A stretch of 64,000 nucleotides of DNA, taken from contig NZ_CP009287.1 of NCBI RefSeq assembly GCF_000758705.1, positions 4,960,001 to 5,024,000 of the forward strand. Direction: 5' to 3'. The first letter of the stretch is position 1, and each line of letters opens with the position of its first letter. The translations under genes were made by a program, and so were the position numbers. Below, in pieces: positions 8,593 through 17,185 of the stretch. The notes under the pieces were generated by a model. It did not search any database, had not been told where the DNA came from, and was given only the letters and a program-made list of their open reading frames with translations. This DNA is from Paenibacillus graminis. Lineage in GTDB: Bacteria > Bacillota > Bacilli > Paenibacillales > Paenibacillaceae.

Positions 8593-10314
8593 ATGATTAA
8601 GCGAAAAGCAGGCAGCAAGCCGTATCCCATCCGCCATTACGTACGAATCATGATCCTGGTCTCGTTCGCCGTGCTGGTGCTGGACCTTGTCATCAGCCTG
8701 GCCTCTATTTCCATTATGAAGCAGCAGTCCACACGGTATTTGCAGGATACGGCGAAGCTGTACATCGACCGCATCAACCATGATTTTGCCTATATTAATC
8801 ATTATATGGGCTGGACACTCGCCAACGATGAAAGCTTGAATATGATGAACGCCTATGAGCCGGACAGCAGCGAGTTCCTGAAATCAAACGATAATCTGTA
8901 TAAACGGTTTGCCGAGCTGCAGAAGAATTACGGGCAGGAATACAACTTCTTTTTTTATTTGAAAAATCAGTCCTTCTTTCTGAACTGCGCCCCGATCAGC
9001 GTCACCTATACGGATTATCTAGAGCTGAAGAAGCAAATCTATTCCTATATAGAAGATAAGGATGTCTATGCGGAGTTTTATTCCCGATGGACGCCTATCC
9101 TGGTCAACGGAAAATACTATATTATCAACATCGTCCCGTATTACAACCGCTATCTGATCGGTCTGATCTCCGCCGACAATCTGATCCGCCCTTTGCGGCA
9201 GATTAACCTGGGGGCCAATGGCTATGCTTCCCTGGTGGATGAGAACGGCACCCGTATTTCAAGTCCCCTATCAGGCAGCGGGAAGCTGGTGCAGCAGGAG
9301 CAGGGTTGGCCGGGCCTGCTCCGGTCCCGCACGACGATCAGCACTGAATTTTCCAATACTACGTTCAGCGCGGACATGGTCATTCAATTCGGAGCCTTCG
9401 AGAAAATCATGATCGCCCAATTGCTGATTATGCTCCTGTTCTTCATCGTGACGTCCACCATCTGCGCCGTCATGCTATTCTTCAATAAAAGAGTGCTGGG
9501 TCCGATTCAGAACTTCTCGGAGAATCTGGCGCACATGAACGAGGACGGCCAGCCGGCCGGCTTCAAAAGCAGTAAAATCATCGAGCTGGAGCAGGCAAAC
9601 GACCAGTTCAAGGACCTGGTGGAGCAGGTCAAAATGTTCAAAATCGCGATCTATGAGCAGGAGCTGGAGAAACAGCGCATTCAGCTGGACTACATGAAGC
9701 AGCAGATCAAACCCCATTTTTTCCTGAACTGCCTGACCAGCATCTACAGTATGGCCCAGATCCAAATGTACGAAGAAATTGAGCATATGGCCCTGTCGAC
9801 CTCCAAGTACTTCCGCTATACGTTTCAGAATGGCGAAAACTTTGTCCGGCTGGAGGATGAGATCGAGCATGTCCGCATTTATCTTGAAATCCAGCGCAGC
9901 CGGTACCGGGATGCCTTCAGACATCATATCATGCAGGACGAAACGGCCAAAAATGTGCTGATCCCCCCGCTGGTGCTGCAGACTTTTATTGAGAACTCAG
10001 TCAAATATGCAATTTCCCGGGACCCTGAAGTCCAGATCAGACTGACGGTTACCCGGCGTGAATCGGAAGAGGGACAGGTGACGGTGATTCAAATCTCGGA
10101 CAACGGACCCGGCTTTGCCCCCGGGGTGCTTGAGAAGCTGGTGCGGGGCCAGCCCCTGGATCAGAGCAAAGGAACACATATCGGCATTATGAATACACTT
10201 AAACGGCTGGAATACCTGTATTATAAAAGAGCGGTGGTCCACTTCTCCAATATAGAGGGCGGCGGCGCTTCTGTCATCTTAACTCTTCCGGATCTTCCGG
10301 ATACTTCAACATGA
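8593..10314 (+). CDS. YesM-type sensor histidine kinase
   Basis: About 574 residues from ATG 8593 (MIKRKAGSKP), preceded by AGGAAAGGA at a long spacing. The start is the least certain part; ATG 8560 lacks a ribosome binding site. A membrane helix at residues 20-40 is followed by a large extracellular sensor domain and a second helix (IAQLLIMLLFFIVTSTICAV, about 275-300). A HAMP linker comes next. The His_kinase domain has Q-I-K-P-H-F-F-L-N-C-L with the phospho-accepting His, and the HATPase domain has S-D-N-G-P-G-F. The family senses extracellular oligosaccharides. It overlaps the regulator region and is divergent from the importer at 4682-8279. Confidence 0.92.
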   Translation: MIKRKAGSKPYPIRHYVRIMILVSFAVLVLDLVISLASISIMKQQSTRYLQDTAKLYIDRINHDFAYINHYMGWTLANDESLNMMNAYEPDSSEFLKSNDNLYKRFAELQKNYGQEYNFFFYLKNQSFFLNCAPISVTYTDYLELKKQIYSYIEDKDVYAEFYSRWTPILVNGKYYIINIVPYYNRYLIGLISADNLIRPLRQINLGANGYASLVDENGTRISSPLSGSGKLVQQEQGWPGLLRSRTTISTEFSNTTFSADMVIQFGAFEKIMIAQLLIMLLFFIVTSTICAVMLFFNKRVLGPIQNFSENLAHMNEDGQPAGFKSSKIIELEQANDQFKDLVEQVKMFKIAIYEQELEKQRIQLDYMKQQIKPHFFLNCLTSIYSMAQIQMYEEIEHMALSTSKYFRYTFQNGENFVRLEDEIEHVRIYLEIQRSRYRDAFRHHIMQDETAKNVLIPPLVLQTFIENSVKYAISRDPEVQIRLTVTRRESEEGQVTVIQISDNGPGFAPGVLEKLVRGQPLDQSKGTHIGIMNTLKRLEYLYYKRAVVHFSNIEGGGASVILTLPDLPDTST

Positions 10315-10328
10315 ATGGAGAAATTCCT

Positions 10329-11966
10329 ATGAACATACTGCTGGTAGATGACGACTATTATGTAGTGGCGGCTCTGCAAAAGAAAATGGACTGGGCAGCA
10401 CTGGGTATCGAAGCCGTATACACGGCCAACAATGTCGCCCAGGCCCGGGAAATTGTGGAGAACCATTCCGTACAGATTCTAATCTCGGACATTGAAATGC
10501 CGCAGGGCAGCGGACTATCGCTCCTAGCCTGGATTAGGGAGAACGATTATCCGATTCAAACCATTCTCCTCACCAATTATGCCGACTTCAATTACGCGCA
10601 AAAAGCCATCGAGCTGCAAAGCTTCGAATATTTTCTCAAGCCGATTGAATTTGACAAGCTGATGCTCATTATCCAAAAAGCGGTTGCGCGCGCCAAGGAG
10701 CAGCAGCACAACGAAAAAGCTATCCAGGAGGGCTATTATTGGCAAAAAAACCAGGCGAAAAATCTGGAGCATTTCTGGCGCAGAATGGTGAGCGGAAGCA
10801 GCTCTTCCCCCATCAGGCCGTCAGCGATCACCTATGCCATCAAAGAGCAGAATCTTTCCTATCAGATGAATGATACCTTACAGCCGCTGTTGTTCAATGT
10901 CTTCCCATACAATGGCAGCATGGGCAAGGAAGAGAAGGATCTGTTCGATTTTGCTCTGCTTAACATTCTGTATGAGCTGTTCCGGTATCCTGACTTCGTG
11001 CTTGAGAGCATCCTGGAGATTAAGGATTACAGCTGGATCGCCATCCTGAAATGGAACCAGACCCCGGATACCGCAACGCTTGAGGAAATCTGCGCCGCCT
11101 TGATCCAGAAAATGAACCCTTATCTCAAATGTGATGTCTGCTGCAACATTGGCCTGCCCGGTGAACTGAGCGGGATCGGCACGGTCCTGAGAAGCCTGAC
11201 CCGGATGGATGAAGAGATTACACGCTGCCGGAATCATACATATACAGTAGACATGTACCAGAAGCAGAGTAAAACAGCGTACATTCCCCCGGATCTGGCC
11301 CATCTGGAGGAGCTGCTGAACCGGAACAAGCTGGCCGCTTTTCTGGAGGAAGTAAGCCGTTATCTGAAGGGGCTGCTGGTCAACCGGACCGTCGATACCT
11401 CCATCCTCAGCCTGTTCCGGCTGGATATTGTGCAGCTCGTCTATTCTTTTCTCAAAATGAAGGGCATTCAGGTGCATAAACTGTACAGCGGCAAGGTGAA
11501 TGACCGCCTGCAGCTTCATTCCCTGACTTCTGTCGAGGACATGGAGGAATACCTGGAATACCTGGTGAACACAGCCATGAAATACCGCGACCTCACCGCG
11601 CAGCCCAAATCGGTAGCCGAAGAAATCAAGCAGTATATCCATGCGCATTACGGAGATGAACTGACACGGAACGATCTCGCGGAGATCGTCTATCTGAATC
11701 CCGATTATCTCGCCCGGCTGTTCAAGAAAGAGACAGGCGTTTCCTTAGGCAGCTATGTGATTCACGTCCGGATTGCCGCCGCCAAGCAGCTGCTGGAAAC
11801 TACCCGGCTGTCTGTGTACACTATAGCGAACAAGGTGGGCTACACTAACTACTCCTACTTCTCCAAGCTGTTCAAGCAAGAAGTGGGTTTGTCGCCTAAT
11901 GAGTATAAGAAGGAGCAGCAGCACGATCAGCCTGAATTATTACATAACAATCAAAATATATTGTAA
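10329..11966 (+). CDS. YesN-type response regulator (receiver plus AraC DNA-binding domain)
   Basis: A 545-residue protein. ATG 10311 overlaps the kinase stop codon, but TGGAG lies just before ATG 10329 (MNILLVDDDYYVV), which is preferred. The receiver domain occupies residues 1-120, with the acidic D-D-D pocket and the phospho-acceptor in I-S-D-I-E-M-P. The central region (about 150-420) is the poorly conserved YesN linker. The last 100 residues hold the AraC double helix-turn-helix (LTRNDLAEIVYLNPDYLARL; IANKVGYTNYSYFSKLFKQE). It is translationally close to the kinase and likely activates the divergent sugar-importer operon. The linkage is by position only. Confidence 0.93.
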   Translation: MNILLVDDDYYVVAALQKKMDWAALGIEAVYTANNVAQAREIVENHSVQILISDIEMPQGSGLSLLAWIRENDYPIQTILLTNYADFNYAQKAIELQSFEYFLKPIEFDKLMLIIQKAVARAKEQQHNEKAIQEGYYWQKNQAKNLEHFWRRMVSGSSSSPIRPSAITYAIKEQNLSYQMNDTLQPLLFNVFPYNGSMGKEEKDLFDFALLNILYELFRYPDFVLESILEIKDYSWIAILKWNQTPDTATLEEICAALIQKMNPYLKCDVCCNIGLPGELSGIGTVLRSLTRMDEEITRCRNHTYTVDMYQKQSKTAYIPPDLAHLEELLNRNKLAAFLEEVSRYLKGLLVNRTVDTSILSLFRLDIVQLVYSFLKMKGIQVHKLYSGKVNDRLQLHSLTSVEDMEEYLEYLVNTAMKYRDLTAQPKSVAEEIKQYIHAHYGDELTRNDLAEIVYLNPDYLARLFKKETGVSLGSYVIHVRIAAAKQLLETTRLSVYTIANKVGYTNYSYFSKLFKQEVGLSPNEYKKEQQHDQPELLHNNQNIL

Positions 11967-12021
11967 AACGATAAACTTTATGCTAAATTCAATGTACCAA
12001 TAACTAAACGAGGTGCATTTT

Positions 12022-12504
12022 ATGGAGCGGGGAACAACACTTTTTTTAAAGGCAGCTGTGATTCTTATGGGCATTCCGGTACTTGCTTTGTGTATATTTG
12101 CGGTGCCTGAGATCGCGGGTTTTGCAGCAGAATTATATCCGGATATGACTTTTATTAAATATCTGGTGTTAATTGATTTGTATGCATCAGCGGTCCCCTT
12201 TTACATTGCGCTGTATCAAGCCTTTAGACTGTTAGGCTATATTGACAAGAACAAGGCTTTTTCGGAATTATCTGTGCGGGTCCTTAAGAATATTAAATAC
12301 TGTGCCATCGTCATCAGCGGCTTGTATGTGGCAGGCCTGCCCCTCTTCTATCTCATGGCGGAGAAGGACGATGCCCCGGGCATCATAGTCATCGGTTTGG
12401 TCATCATTTTCGCCTCCCTGGTGATTGCCGTTTTTGCTGCTGTTCTCCAGAAGCTTTTAAAAGAGGCCATCGAACTAAAAATAGAAAATGACTTAACAGT
12501 CTGA
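12022..12504 (+). CDS. DUF2975 membrane protein (YoaS-like)
   Basis: A 160-residue protein from ATG 12022, eight bases after GAGGTG. Four hydrophobic segments are visible, at about 7-29, 45-70, 92-112 and 121-145. The loop pattern F-R-L-L-G-Y-I-D-K-N-K-A-F-S is the DUF2975 signature. The HTH gene starts 10 bp after its stop. The same pairing (DUF2975 membrane protein plus tiny Cro-like HTH) is known as yoaS-yozG in Bacillus subtilis. The function is unknown. A membrane protein that titrates or modulates its partner regulator is plausible but unproven. Confidence 0.85.
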   Translation: MERGTTLFLKAAVILMGIPVLALCIFAVPEIAGFAAELYPDMTFIKYLVLIDLYASAVPFYIALYQAFRLLGYIDKNKAFSELSVRVLKNIKYCAIVISGLYVAGLPLFYLMAEKDDAPGIIVIGLVIIFASLVIAVFAAVLQKLLKEAIELKIENDLTV

Positions 12505-12514
12505 GGTGAAGACC

Positions 12515-12730
12515 ATGGCGATTATAATCAATATTGATGTAATGCTGGCGAAACGAAAAATGAGCGTCACCGAGCTTTCCGAGAGGGTCGGGATCACGAT
12601 GGCCAATCTTTCCATTCTCAAAAACGGCAAGGCAAAAGCGGTTCGTTTATCCACTTTAGAGGCGATTTGCAAGGCTTTGGAATGCCAGCCTGGAGATATA
12701 CTGGAATACAGAAGCGACGAAGAAACTTAA
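12515..12730 (+). CDS. small Cro/C1-type HTH regulator (YozG-like)
   Basis: A 71-residue protein starting at ATG 12515; the upstream GTG at 12506 is part of the GAGGTGA ribosome binding site. Nearly the whole protein is one XRE-type helix-turn-helix (V-T-E-L-S-E-R-V-G-I-T, then NLSILKNGKAKAVRLSTLEA). It ends in L-E-C-Q-P-G-D-I-L-E-Y, as in the YozG group. It is the second gene of a two-gene operon with the DUF2975 membrane protein and is followed by a clear terminator at 12776-12833. It probably acts on its own promoter. Confidence 0.88.
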   Translation: MAIIINIDVMLAKRKMSVTELSERVGITMANLSILKNGKAKAVRLSTLEAICKALECQPGDILEYRSDEET

Positions 12731-12775
12731 AGCTTAACAAGCGGATATATGCTTATAAGGGACAATTGTTTAACC

Positions 12776-12833
12776 AAAACAGCGGCAGCTTCGGACTCTA
12801 CATTCTCGTCCATGGCTGCCGCTGTTTCTTTTA
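12776..12833 (+). terminator. rho-independent terminator of the DUF2975/HTH operon
   Basis: AACAGCGGCAGC pairs with GCTGCCGCTGTT around a 25-nt loop, followed by TCTTTT on the plus strand, 48 bp after the HTH stop. Confidence 0.85.
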
Positions 12834-12865
12834 TAAAAGATTAGTTTACTCCTCTGGATGCTTCT

Positions 12866-13138
12866 TCACCTGCAGTGACAGATCATCGCTAGAATGTCTT
12901 TGTCGCCAATGCCCAGCTCTTCATAAATAATGACGCCATCCACACGCCTGCCGGGGATATTGCCCATAACGACCTGCTTATCTTTCGTAACAAATACGTT
13001 CAGCCCGTACCCCAGACGGTAGCACTACCTGGACATGGCCTCCACAAGCTTATAGAAATAGGGGCCTGCCACACTTGTTGTAAAAAAAACCAGCATCATG
13101 GTTTTCCCGGACTTCAGCTGTTTGCCGTTCAGGTTAGG
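12866..13138 (-). pseudogene. LacI-family regulator remnant
   Basis: Reading the minus strand gives a continuous frame of about 90 codons. It has LacI-family features from the start of the effector domain: L-N-G-K-Q-L-K-S-G-K-T, G-P-Y-F-Y-K-L-V-E-A-M, then L-G-Y-G-L-N-V-F-V-T-K-D, G-R-R-V-D-G-V-I-I-Y-E-E, and I-G-D-K-D-I-L. It is broken by an in-frame TAG at 13025-13027, ends abruptly at 12866, and lacks both the N-terminal HTH and the C-terminal two thirds of the family. It is a decayed fragment, not an expressed gene. Nothing else is recognisable between 12834 and 13239. Confidence 0.7.
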
Positions 13139-13239
13139 GACTCATTATAAAAACGTTTTTATAGATTATAAAGTAATATGAGACCGTTTTCATCACAATA
13201 GTTTTTCTTGTGAAGGCGGACGCTGCCGCTCCTCCACTG

Positions 13240-13827
13240 TTAAACATCCCCGCTGCTTCTCTCCATGTTTAGTTCCGCGCCGGGTTTACCGGCCAGCAGC
13301 GCCTTAGCCTCGTCCGCCCAGTCTAAATAGGCCTTGTAGACATGCTCCCCGAACAGGACAGTCAGGTAAAAGTACAAATGATCCTTTTCGGTATGGAGAA
13401 CACGCTCCAGATTGCCTTTGAACAACTGAATCAGCTGGAGATTCTGTATATGCCGTTCCTTGAAGTCTTCAATCCGCGCAAGATTGCTCTCATCCGGAAC
13501 CAGACTTCCGAAAAAGAGCTTAAGCAGAATTTCATATTTCGTATACTCCTTCTGCTCGGGAAGCATAACCCACTCCTTCAGCAGTTCCCTGCCTTTGTCC
13601 GTGATGGAATAGATGTTTTTCTCAGGACCTTTGGAGCCGGTGCCCTTATGCTTGATTACCAGCTCTTCGGCAACCAGCTTCGCCAGAGTGGGATAAATCT
13701 GCCCATAACCAACTTCCCAGAAACCGCTGATCATCACATCTATCTTTTTTTTAATATCATATCCGCTAAGGTCCTCATGGTTCAGCAGGCCCAATATGAT
13801 GTAGACGGTAGTATTTTCCTTCGGCAT
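13240..13827 (-). CDS. PadR-family transcriptional regulator
   Basis: A 195-residue protein. The N-terminal winged helix matches PadR: I-L-G-L-L-N-H-E-D-L-S-G-Y-D-I, W-E-V-G-Y-G-Q-I-Y-P-T-L, then IYSITDKGRELLKEW. The C-terminal helical domain (about 90-180) matches the Vir_act_alpha_C dimerisation domain. It starts 10 bp after the stop of the polyferredoxin gene on the same strand, with AAGGAAC as ribosome binding site, so the two form an operon. The signal sensed is not readable; the Fe-S partner suggests a redox-related or stress context. Confidence 0.9.
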   Translation of the reverse strand: MPKENTTVYIILGLLNHEDLSGYDIKKKIDVMISGFWEVGYGQIYPTLAKLVAEELVIKHKGTGSKGPEKNIYSITDKGRELLKEWVMLPEQKEYTKYEILLKLFFGSLVPDESNLARIEDFKERHIQNLQLIQLFKGNLERVLHTEKDHLYFYLTVLFGEHVYKAYLDWADEAKALLAGKPGAELNMERSSGDV

Positions 13828-13836
13828 AATCGTTCC

Positions 13837-14601
13837 TTAAGCTCCCTCCGTATAGTTGCTGTTGGCAGCCGGATGCTTCTGCACGCCGAAGCCTACCCGA
13901 AGCACCTGCTTCGGACACACCGCCTCGCAGCTGCCGCACAGAATACATTCATTGCTGTTCATGTCCCTGTTCTGAACCATTTCATTGACCTTCAGGCTCA
14001 TCGGGCAGGCTCTGTCGCATTTCTTGCAGCTGATGCAATCCTCGGTTCTGGCCTCCAGATGCAGTGAGGGATAACCCAGCTTGTTCTTGAGGGTATTGCC
14101 CAAGACCATGAACGGGGCCATCCAGCAGAGCGAATGGCAGAAGGACCGGCGTCCGAAAATCAGGGACACACTGACTATTAATAATACGACAGCAAAGTAG
14201 GTAATGAAAGCCGGAGGGGCAGAAACTGAAATTCCGTGGTCGGTAAAATAAATCGGGTTGACGGCTTTGATCCCGCCAGCAGTCACAAATCCGGCCAGAA
14301 TAGACAGAACCCACGGCAGCCAAATCAGATATTTGATGAGGTTCTGCCTTGATCCTGCCGGTTTATTCACAACCTGGCTGCAGGTATCCTGCAACCCCCC
14401 CGCCGGACAGACCCAGCTGCAAAAGGCCCTCCCAAACCATAAAGAGGAGCCAAAAAGTGCGGGAAACAGCAAAAAGCTTCCGGTAGCAATACCGGCAAAA
14501 CTGCCCTGGACAATCAGATATGGGGAGAAATAGTTCAAGGTAACCGGAAACAGCAGCATTGACAGCAGAAGGAGAGTCTTTCGGAGTGTTTGCTTACGCA
14601 T
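13837..14601 (-). CDS. membrane 4Fe-4S polyferredoxin-like protein (NapH/NosR-type)
   Basis: A 254-residue membrane protein with about five hydrophobic helices and two kinds of cysteine motifs. F-C-S-W-V-C-P-A-G-G-L-Q and F-C-H-S-L-C-W lie at the membrane face, as in NapH/NosR/RdxA-type proteins. Two complete 4Fe-4S ferredoxin motifs follow in the C-terminal part: C-I-S-C-K-K-C-D-R-A-C-P and C-I-L-C-G-S-C-E-A-V-C-P. This indicates electron transfer between a membrane quinol pool and an unknown acceptor. No oxidoreductase partner is adjacent; the only operon partner is the PadR gene. The start at 14601 has only a weak ribosome binding site. Confidence 0.85.
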   Translation of the reverse strand: MRKQTLRKTLLLLSMLLFPVTLNYFSPYLIVQGSFAGIATGSFLLFPALFGSSLWFGRAFCSWVCPAGGLQDTCSQVVNKPAGSRQNLIKYLIWLPWVLSILAGFVTAGGIKAVNPIYFTDHGISVSAPPAFITYFAVVLLIVSVSLIFGRRSFCHSLCWMAPFMVLGNTLKNKLGYPSLHLEARTEDCISCKKCDRACPMSLKVNEMVQNRDMNSNECILCGSCEAVCPKQVLRVGFGVQKHPAANSNYTEGA

Positions 14602-14798
14602 GCTTCATCACATTCCATTCTTTTTAGAATAAAGTCGTCCCTTACAGGGCAAACAGTATATCATGATGATATAGAATATGGTATCAAGTTGATACAGCTG
14701 CTGTCAATGAGCTTTTTTGCTATTCCGGTTGCATCGAAGCTTGCTGAAGTATTTTTTCGTTGACCGGGCTTAGCAGCCAGCTCTTCATGTACAATAGA

Positions 14799-14833
14799 AA
14801 GAGCCTGCCTGCCAATAACGGCAGACGGCTCTT
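14799..14833 (-). terminator. hairpin downstream of the MATE gene
   Basis: AGAGCC pairs with GGCTCT and an inner TGCC with GGCA. The minus-strand tail TTTCTATTGT is only moderately U-rich. It lies about 80 bp after the MATE stop. The rest of 14602-14914 has no convincing gene. Confidence 0.5.
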
Positions 14834-14914
14834 GGTCATATATTTTCCGGGGGAATTCATATCCTAAAGTCTGGAGATCAACTGGCTGCATAGGCCGCTT
14901 CTTGTGGATATTTT

Positions 14915-16306
14915 TCAGATCACCGGCGAAGTTCCCGGGACTCCCTCGATCTCTTCGCCCTGATCCGGATTTTTCAGCTTCCGGCTGAAGATCATAAACA
15001 AGACAAGCCCCATCACACTCGTTATCACTTCGGTTACAGTCATGGACCAGATCACACCGTGCAGCCCGAAGAACTTATGCAAAAGAATAATTACGGGGAT
15101 ATACAGCACGCCCTGGGTAATTGACATGATTGCTGTCGGAATGCCCTGCCCGGTTGCCTGAAAGATGCTTGTGAACAAACCGGTGAAGCCATTGAACAGC
15201 GCCGACACCAGCATAGCTCCGATGATATAAGCACCCATTTCCAGCACAGAAGGATCGTTCGAAAACCAGGAAATCACCGGACCTCTGAACACATATACCA
15301 GACCTACAAATAATACAGCCATACTCCCGATATACAAAAAAGCATGCCGGATGCCCGATTGCAGTCTGGGTATATTTTTACTGGAATAGGTATAGGCAAA
15401 GAGCGGAATCAGGCCCAGGAACAAGCCCATGGACAAAAATTCCGGAATCTGCACAATTCTGAGCGCCACCCCGAACCCGGCCACCACACTTTCTCCATAC
15501 TGAATGGAGTAGTTGTTGAGCAGCAGCGTAGTCACAATCATAAAAGCGGCCAGCAGCAGTTCGGAGATGCCGATTTTGTATATTTCCAGCTTATCCTTCA
15601 GCGATATTCTGTAATATTTCAGGAAACCTCTTAAGTTTTCACTTTTCCGGTCCAGATAGTAGACATAATAAATTGCAGAGCCCAAATTAGCCAGACACAT
15701 AGCCAACGCTGCTCCAGCTACATGCCAGTCCAGGACCAGGATAAACAGCGGATCAAAAATCAGACTTAATGCGGTACTGACAAATATCCCGTACATGGAT
15801 TCCTTGGAGGCCCCTTCAGAGCGCACCATCTGTTCCAGCGCAAAATTCAGGACAATGGCGAAGCCGCCCGCAAAGAGTGTCAGTGTATAGGTTTTGGTAA
15901 AATGGGCCGTTGCCGCATCTGCACCCAGCAGCTGGACGATTGGATTAACCGCTGCAAACGCAATCAGGGCAATGACTAGCCCCGCTATAATACTCGCGTA
16001 AAAGGTATACCCGGCGATGCGCTTGCCCTTCTCTGTCTCCTTCTGTCCCGCAAGCCGTGTGACAAAGGTTCCTCCTCCAACCCCCAGCACATTTCCGAAG
16101 GCCATCAGCACCGTAAAAATCGGCAGCCCCAGCGTAATGGCTGTCAGCATGCCCGTATTATGCAGCAGGCCGATAAAATAAGCATTAATGACATTGTAGA
16201 CCGTACCGACCGACATCCCGATCATCATCGGAATCGATAAATGGGCAATAGCCTTCTTCATCGGCGCCGATTCCAGGTAATATTGATTCGACATTTTTTT
16301 TGCCAT
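14915..16306 (-). CDS. MATE-family multidrug/metabolite exporter
   Basis: A 463-residue protein. Tandem ATGs at 16309 and 16306 follow GGGAGGA; 16306 (MAKKMSNQYY) gives the better spacing. Twelve membrane segments form two MatE repeats. Typical features are S-I-P-M-M-I-G-M near residue 25, G-V-G-G-G-T-F-V-T-R-L and E-Q-M-V-R-S-E-G-A. The closest named group by pattern is MepA-like MATE proteins of Bacillales, which export cationic drugs using a cation gradient. The promoter region (16362-16413) contains two copies of a TTAGAATTCTAA palindrome, so a MarR-type repressor encoded elsewhere probably controls it. Confidence 0.92.
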   Translation of the reverse strand: MAKKMSNQYYLESAPMKKAIAHLSIPMMIGMSVGTVYNVINAYFIGLLHNTGMLTAITLGLPIFTVLMAFGNVLGVGGGTFVTRLAGQKETEKGKRIAGYTFYASIIAGLVIALIAFAAVNPIVQLLGADAATAHFTKTYTLTLFAGGFAIVLNFALEQMVRSEGASKESMYGIFVSTALSLIFDPLFILVLDWHVAGAALAMCLANLGSAIYYVYYLDRKSENLRGFLKYYRISLKDKLEIYKIGISELLLAAFMIVTTLLLNNYSIQYGESVVAGFGVALRIVQIPEFLSMGLFLGLIPLFAYTYSSKNIPRLQSGIRHAFLYIGSMAVLFVGLVYVFRGPVISWFSNDPSVLEMGAYIIGAMLVSALFNGFTGLFTSIFQATGQGIPTAIMSITQGVLYIPVIILLHKFFGLHGVIWSMTVTEVITSVMGLVLFMIFSRKLKNPDQGEEIEGVPGTSPVI

Positions 16307-16361
16307 CATAAGTCCTCCCAATCTTTCTTGACAATAAGTAATTGGAGCTGTGATTGCTTAG

Positions 16362-16413
16362 TTAGAATTCTAAGTAACACAGCAATCATAATAGATAGAA
16401 TTCTAATTGTCAA
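16362..16413 (-). promoter_or_regulatory. MATE promoter with two palindromic operators
   Basis: On the minus strand, TTGACA (16408-16413) is followed by a 17-nt spacer and TATGAT, an almost perfect sigma-A promoter. The spacer contains TAGAATTCTA (16396-16405). A second palindrome, TTAGAATTCTAA (16362-16373), lies just downstream of the start point. This is the arrangement of a MarR/MepR-type repressor site. No such regulator gene is adjacent. Confidence 0.8.
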
Positions 16414-16462
16414 CGGTCTAATTAAAATTCCGTAGAAACAAAACGCCTGCGGGCGCTCATCA

Positions 16463-16567
16463 ACGGCACGCGAGCGCTTAACAACGGCACGCGAGCGCTT
16501 AACAACGGCACGCGAGCGCTTAACAACGGCACGCGAGCGCTTAACAACGGCACGCGAGCGCTTAACA
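16463..16567. repeat. 21-bp tandem repeat, five copies
   Basis: The unit ACGGCACGCGAGCGCTTAAC plus A is repeated five times exactly. It directly abuts the 51-bp array and shares its GCGAGCGCTTAACAACGGCA segment, so it looks like a deleted form of the same unit. Confidence 0.9.
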
Positions 16568-17022
16568 ACGGCATTTCTGCCGTTGTTTCCGGGCCAACCG
16601 CCACGCGGGCGCTCATCAACGGCATTTCTGCCGTTGTTTCCGGGCCAACCGCCACGCGAGCGCTCATCAACGGCATTTCTGCCGTTGTTTCCGGGCCAAC
16701 CGCCACGCGAGCGCTCATCAACGGCATTTCTGCCGTTGTTTCCGGGCCAACCGCCACGCGAGCGCTTAACAACGGCATTTCTGCCGTTGTTTCCGGGCCA
16801 ACCGCCACTCGGGCGCTCAACAACGGCATTTCTGCCGTTGTTTCCGGGCCAACCGCCACGCGAGCGCTTAACAACGGCATTTCTGCCGTTGTTTCCGGGC
16901 CAACCGCCACTCGGGCGCTCAACAACGGCATTTCTGCCGTTGTTTCCGGGCCAACCGCCACGCGAGCGCTTAACAACGGCATTTCTGCCGTTGTTTCCGG
17001 GCCAACCGCCACTCGGGGGTAG
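16567..17022. repeat. 51-bp tandem repeat array with an internal hairpin, nine copies
   Basis: Copies begin at 16567, 16618, 16669, 16720, 16771, 16822, 16873, 16924 and 16975. Each contains the perfect inverted repeat AACGGCA-TTTC-TGCCGTT, extended to 10 bp in copies with AACAACGG. Next comes TCCGGGCCAACCGCCAC and a variable GCGAGCGCT(T/C) part. The 51-bp period keeps frames open on both strands, so long open frames here are a by-product. A second array with the same core and period lies at 42431-42722. Confidence 0.95.
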
Positions 17023-17185
17023 TGTCAAGAAGTTTGTGTAAGAGTAGAGTATCTCTTTGGATTGTATCTTTTTAGAGTGTAGTGGTTGTGGGTACGGGGG
17101 GGTGCGGGTGTCTGTGTCCTCATCTCAGGGTGAGCTTATGTCCGCCTGGACCTTTCAGTCACTCTTGGACTCGGCGTGAAGCTGA

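Noticed and set aside
14661..14891. 76-codon minus-strand frame downstream of the MATE gene
   Set aside because: No family recognised, and it runs across the terminator-like hairpin at 14799-14833.
16306..17041. Long open frames on both strands across the repeat array (240, 196 and 152 codons)
   Set aside because: They exist because the 51-bp unit is divisible by three. They have no ribosome binding site or family features, and the frames overlap on opposite strands.
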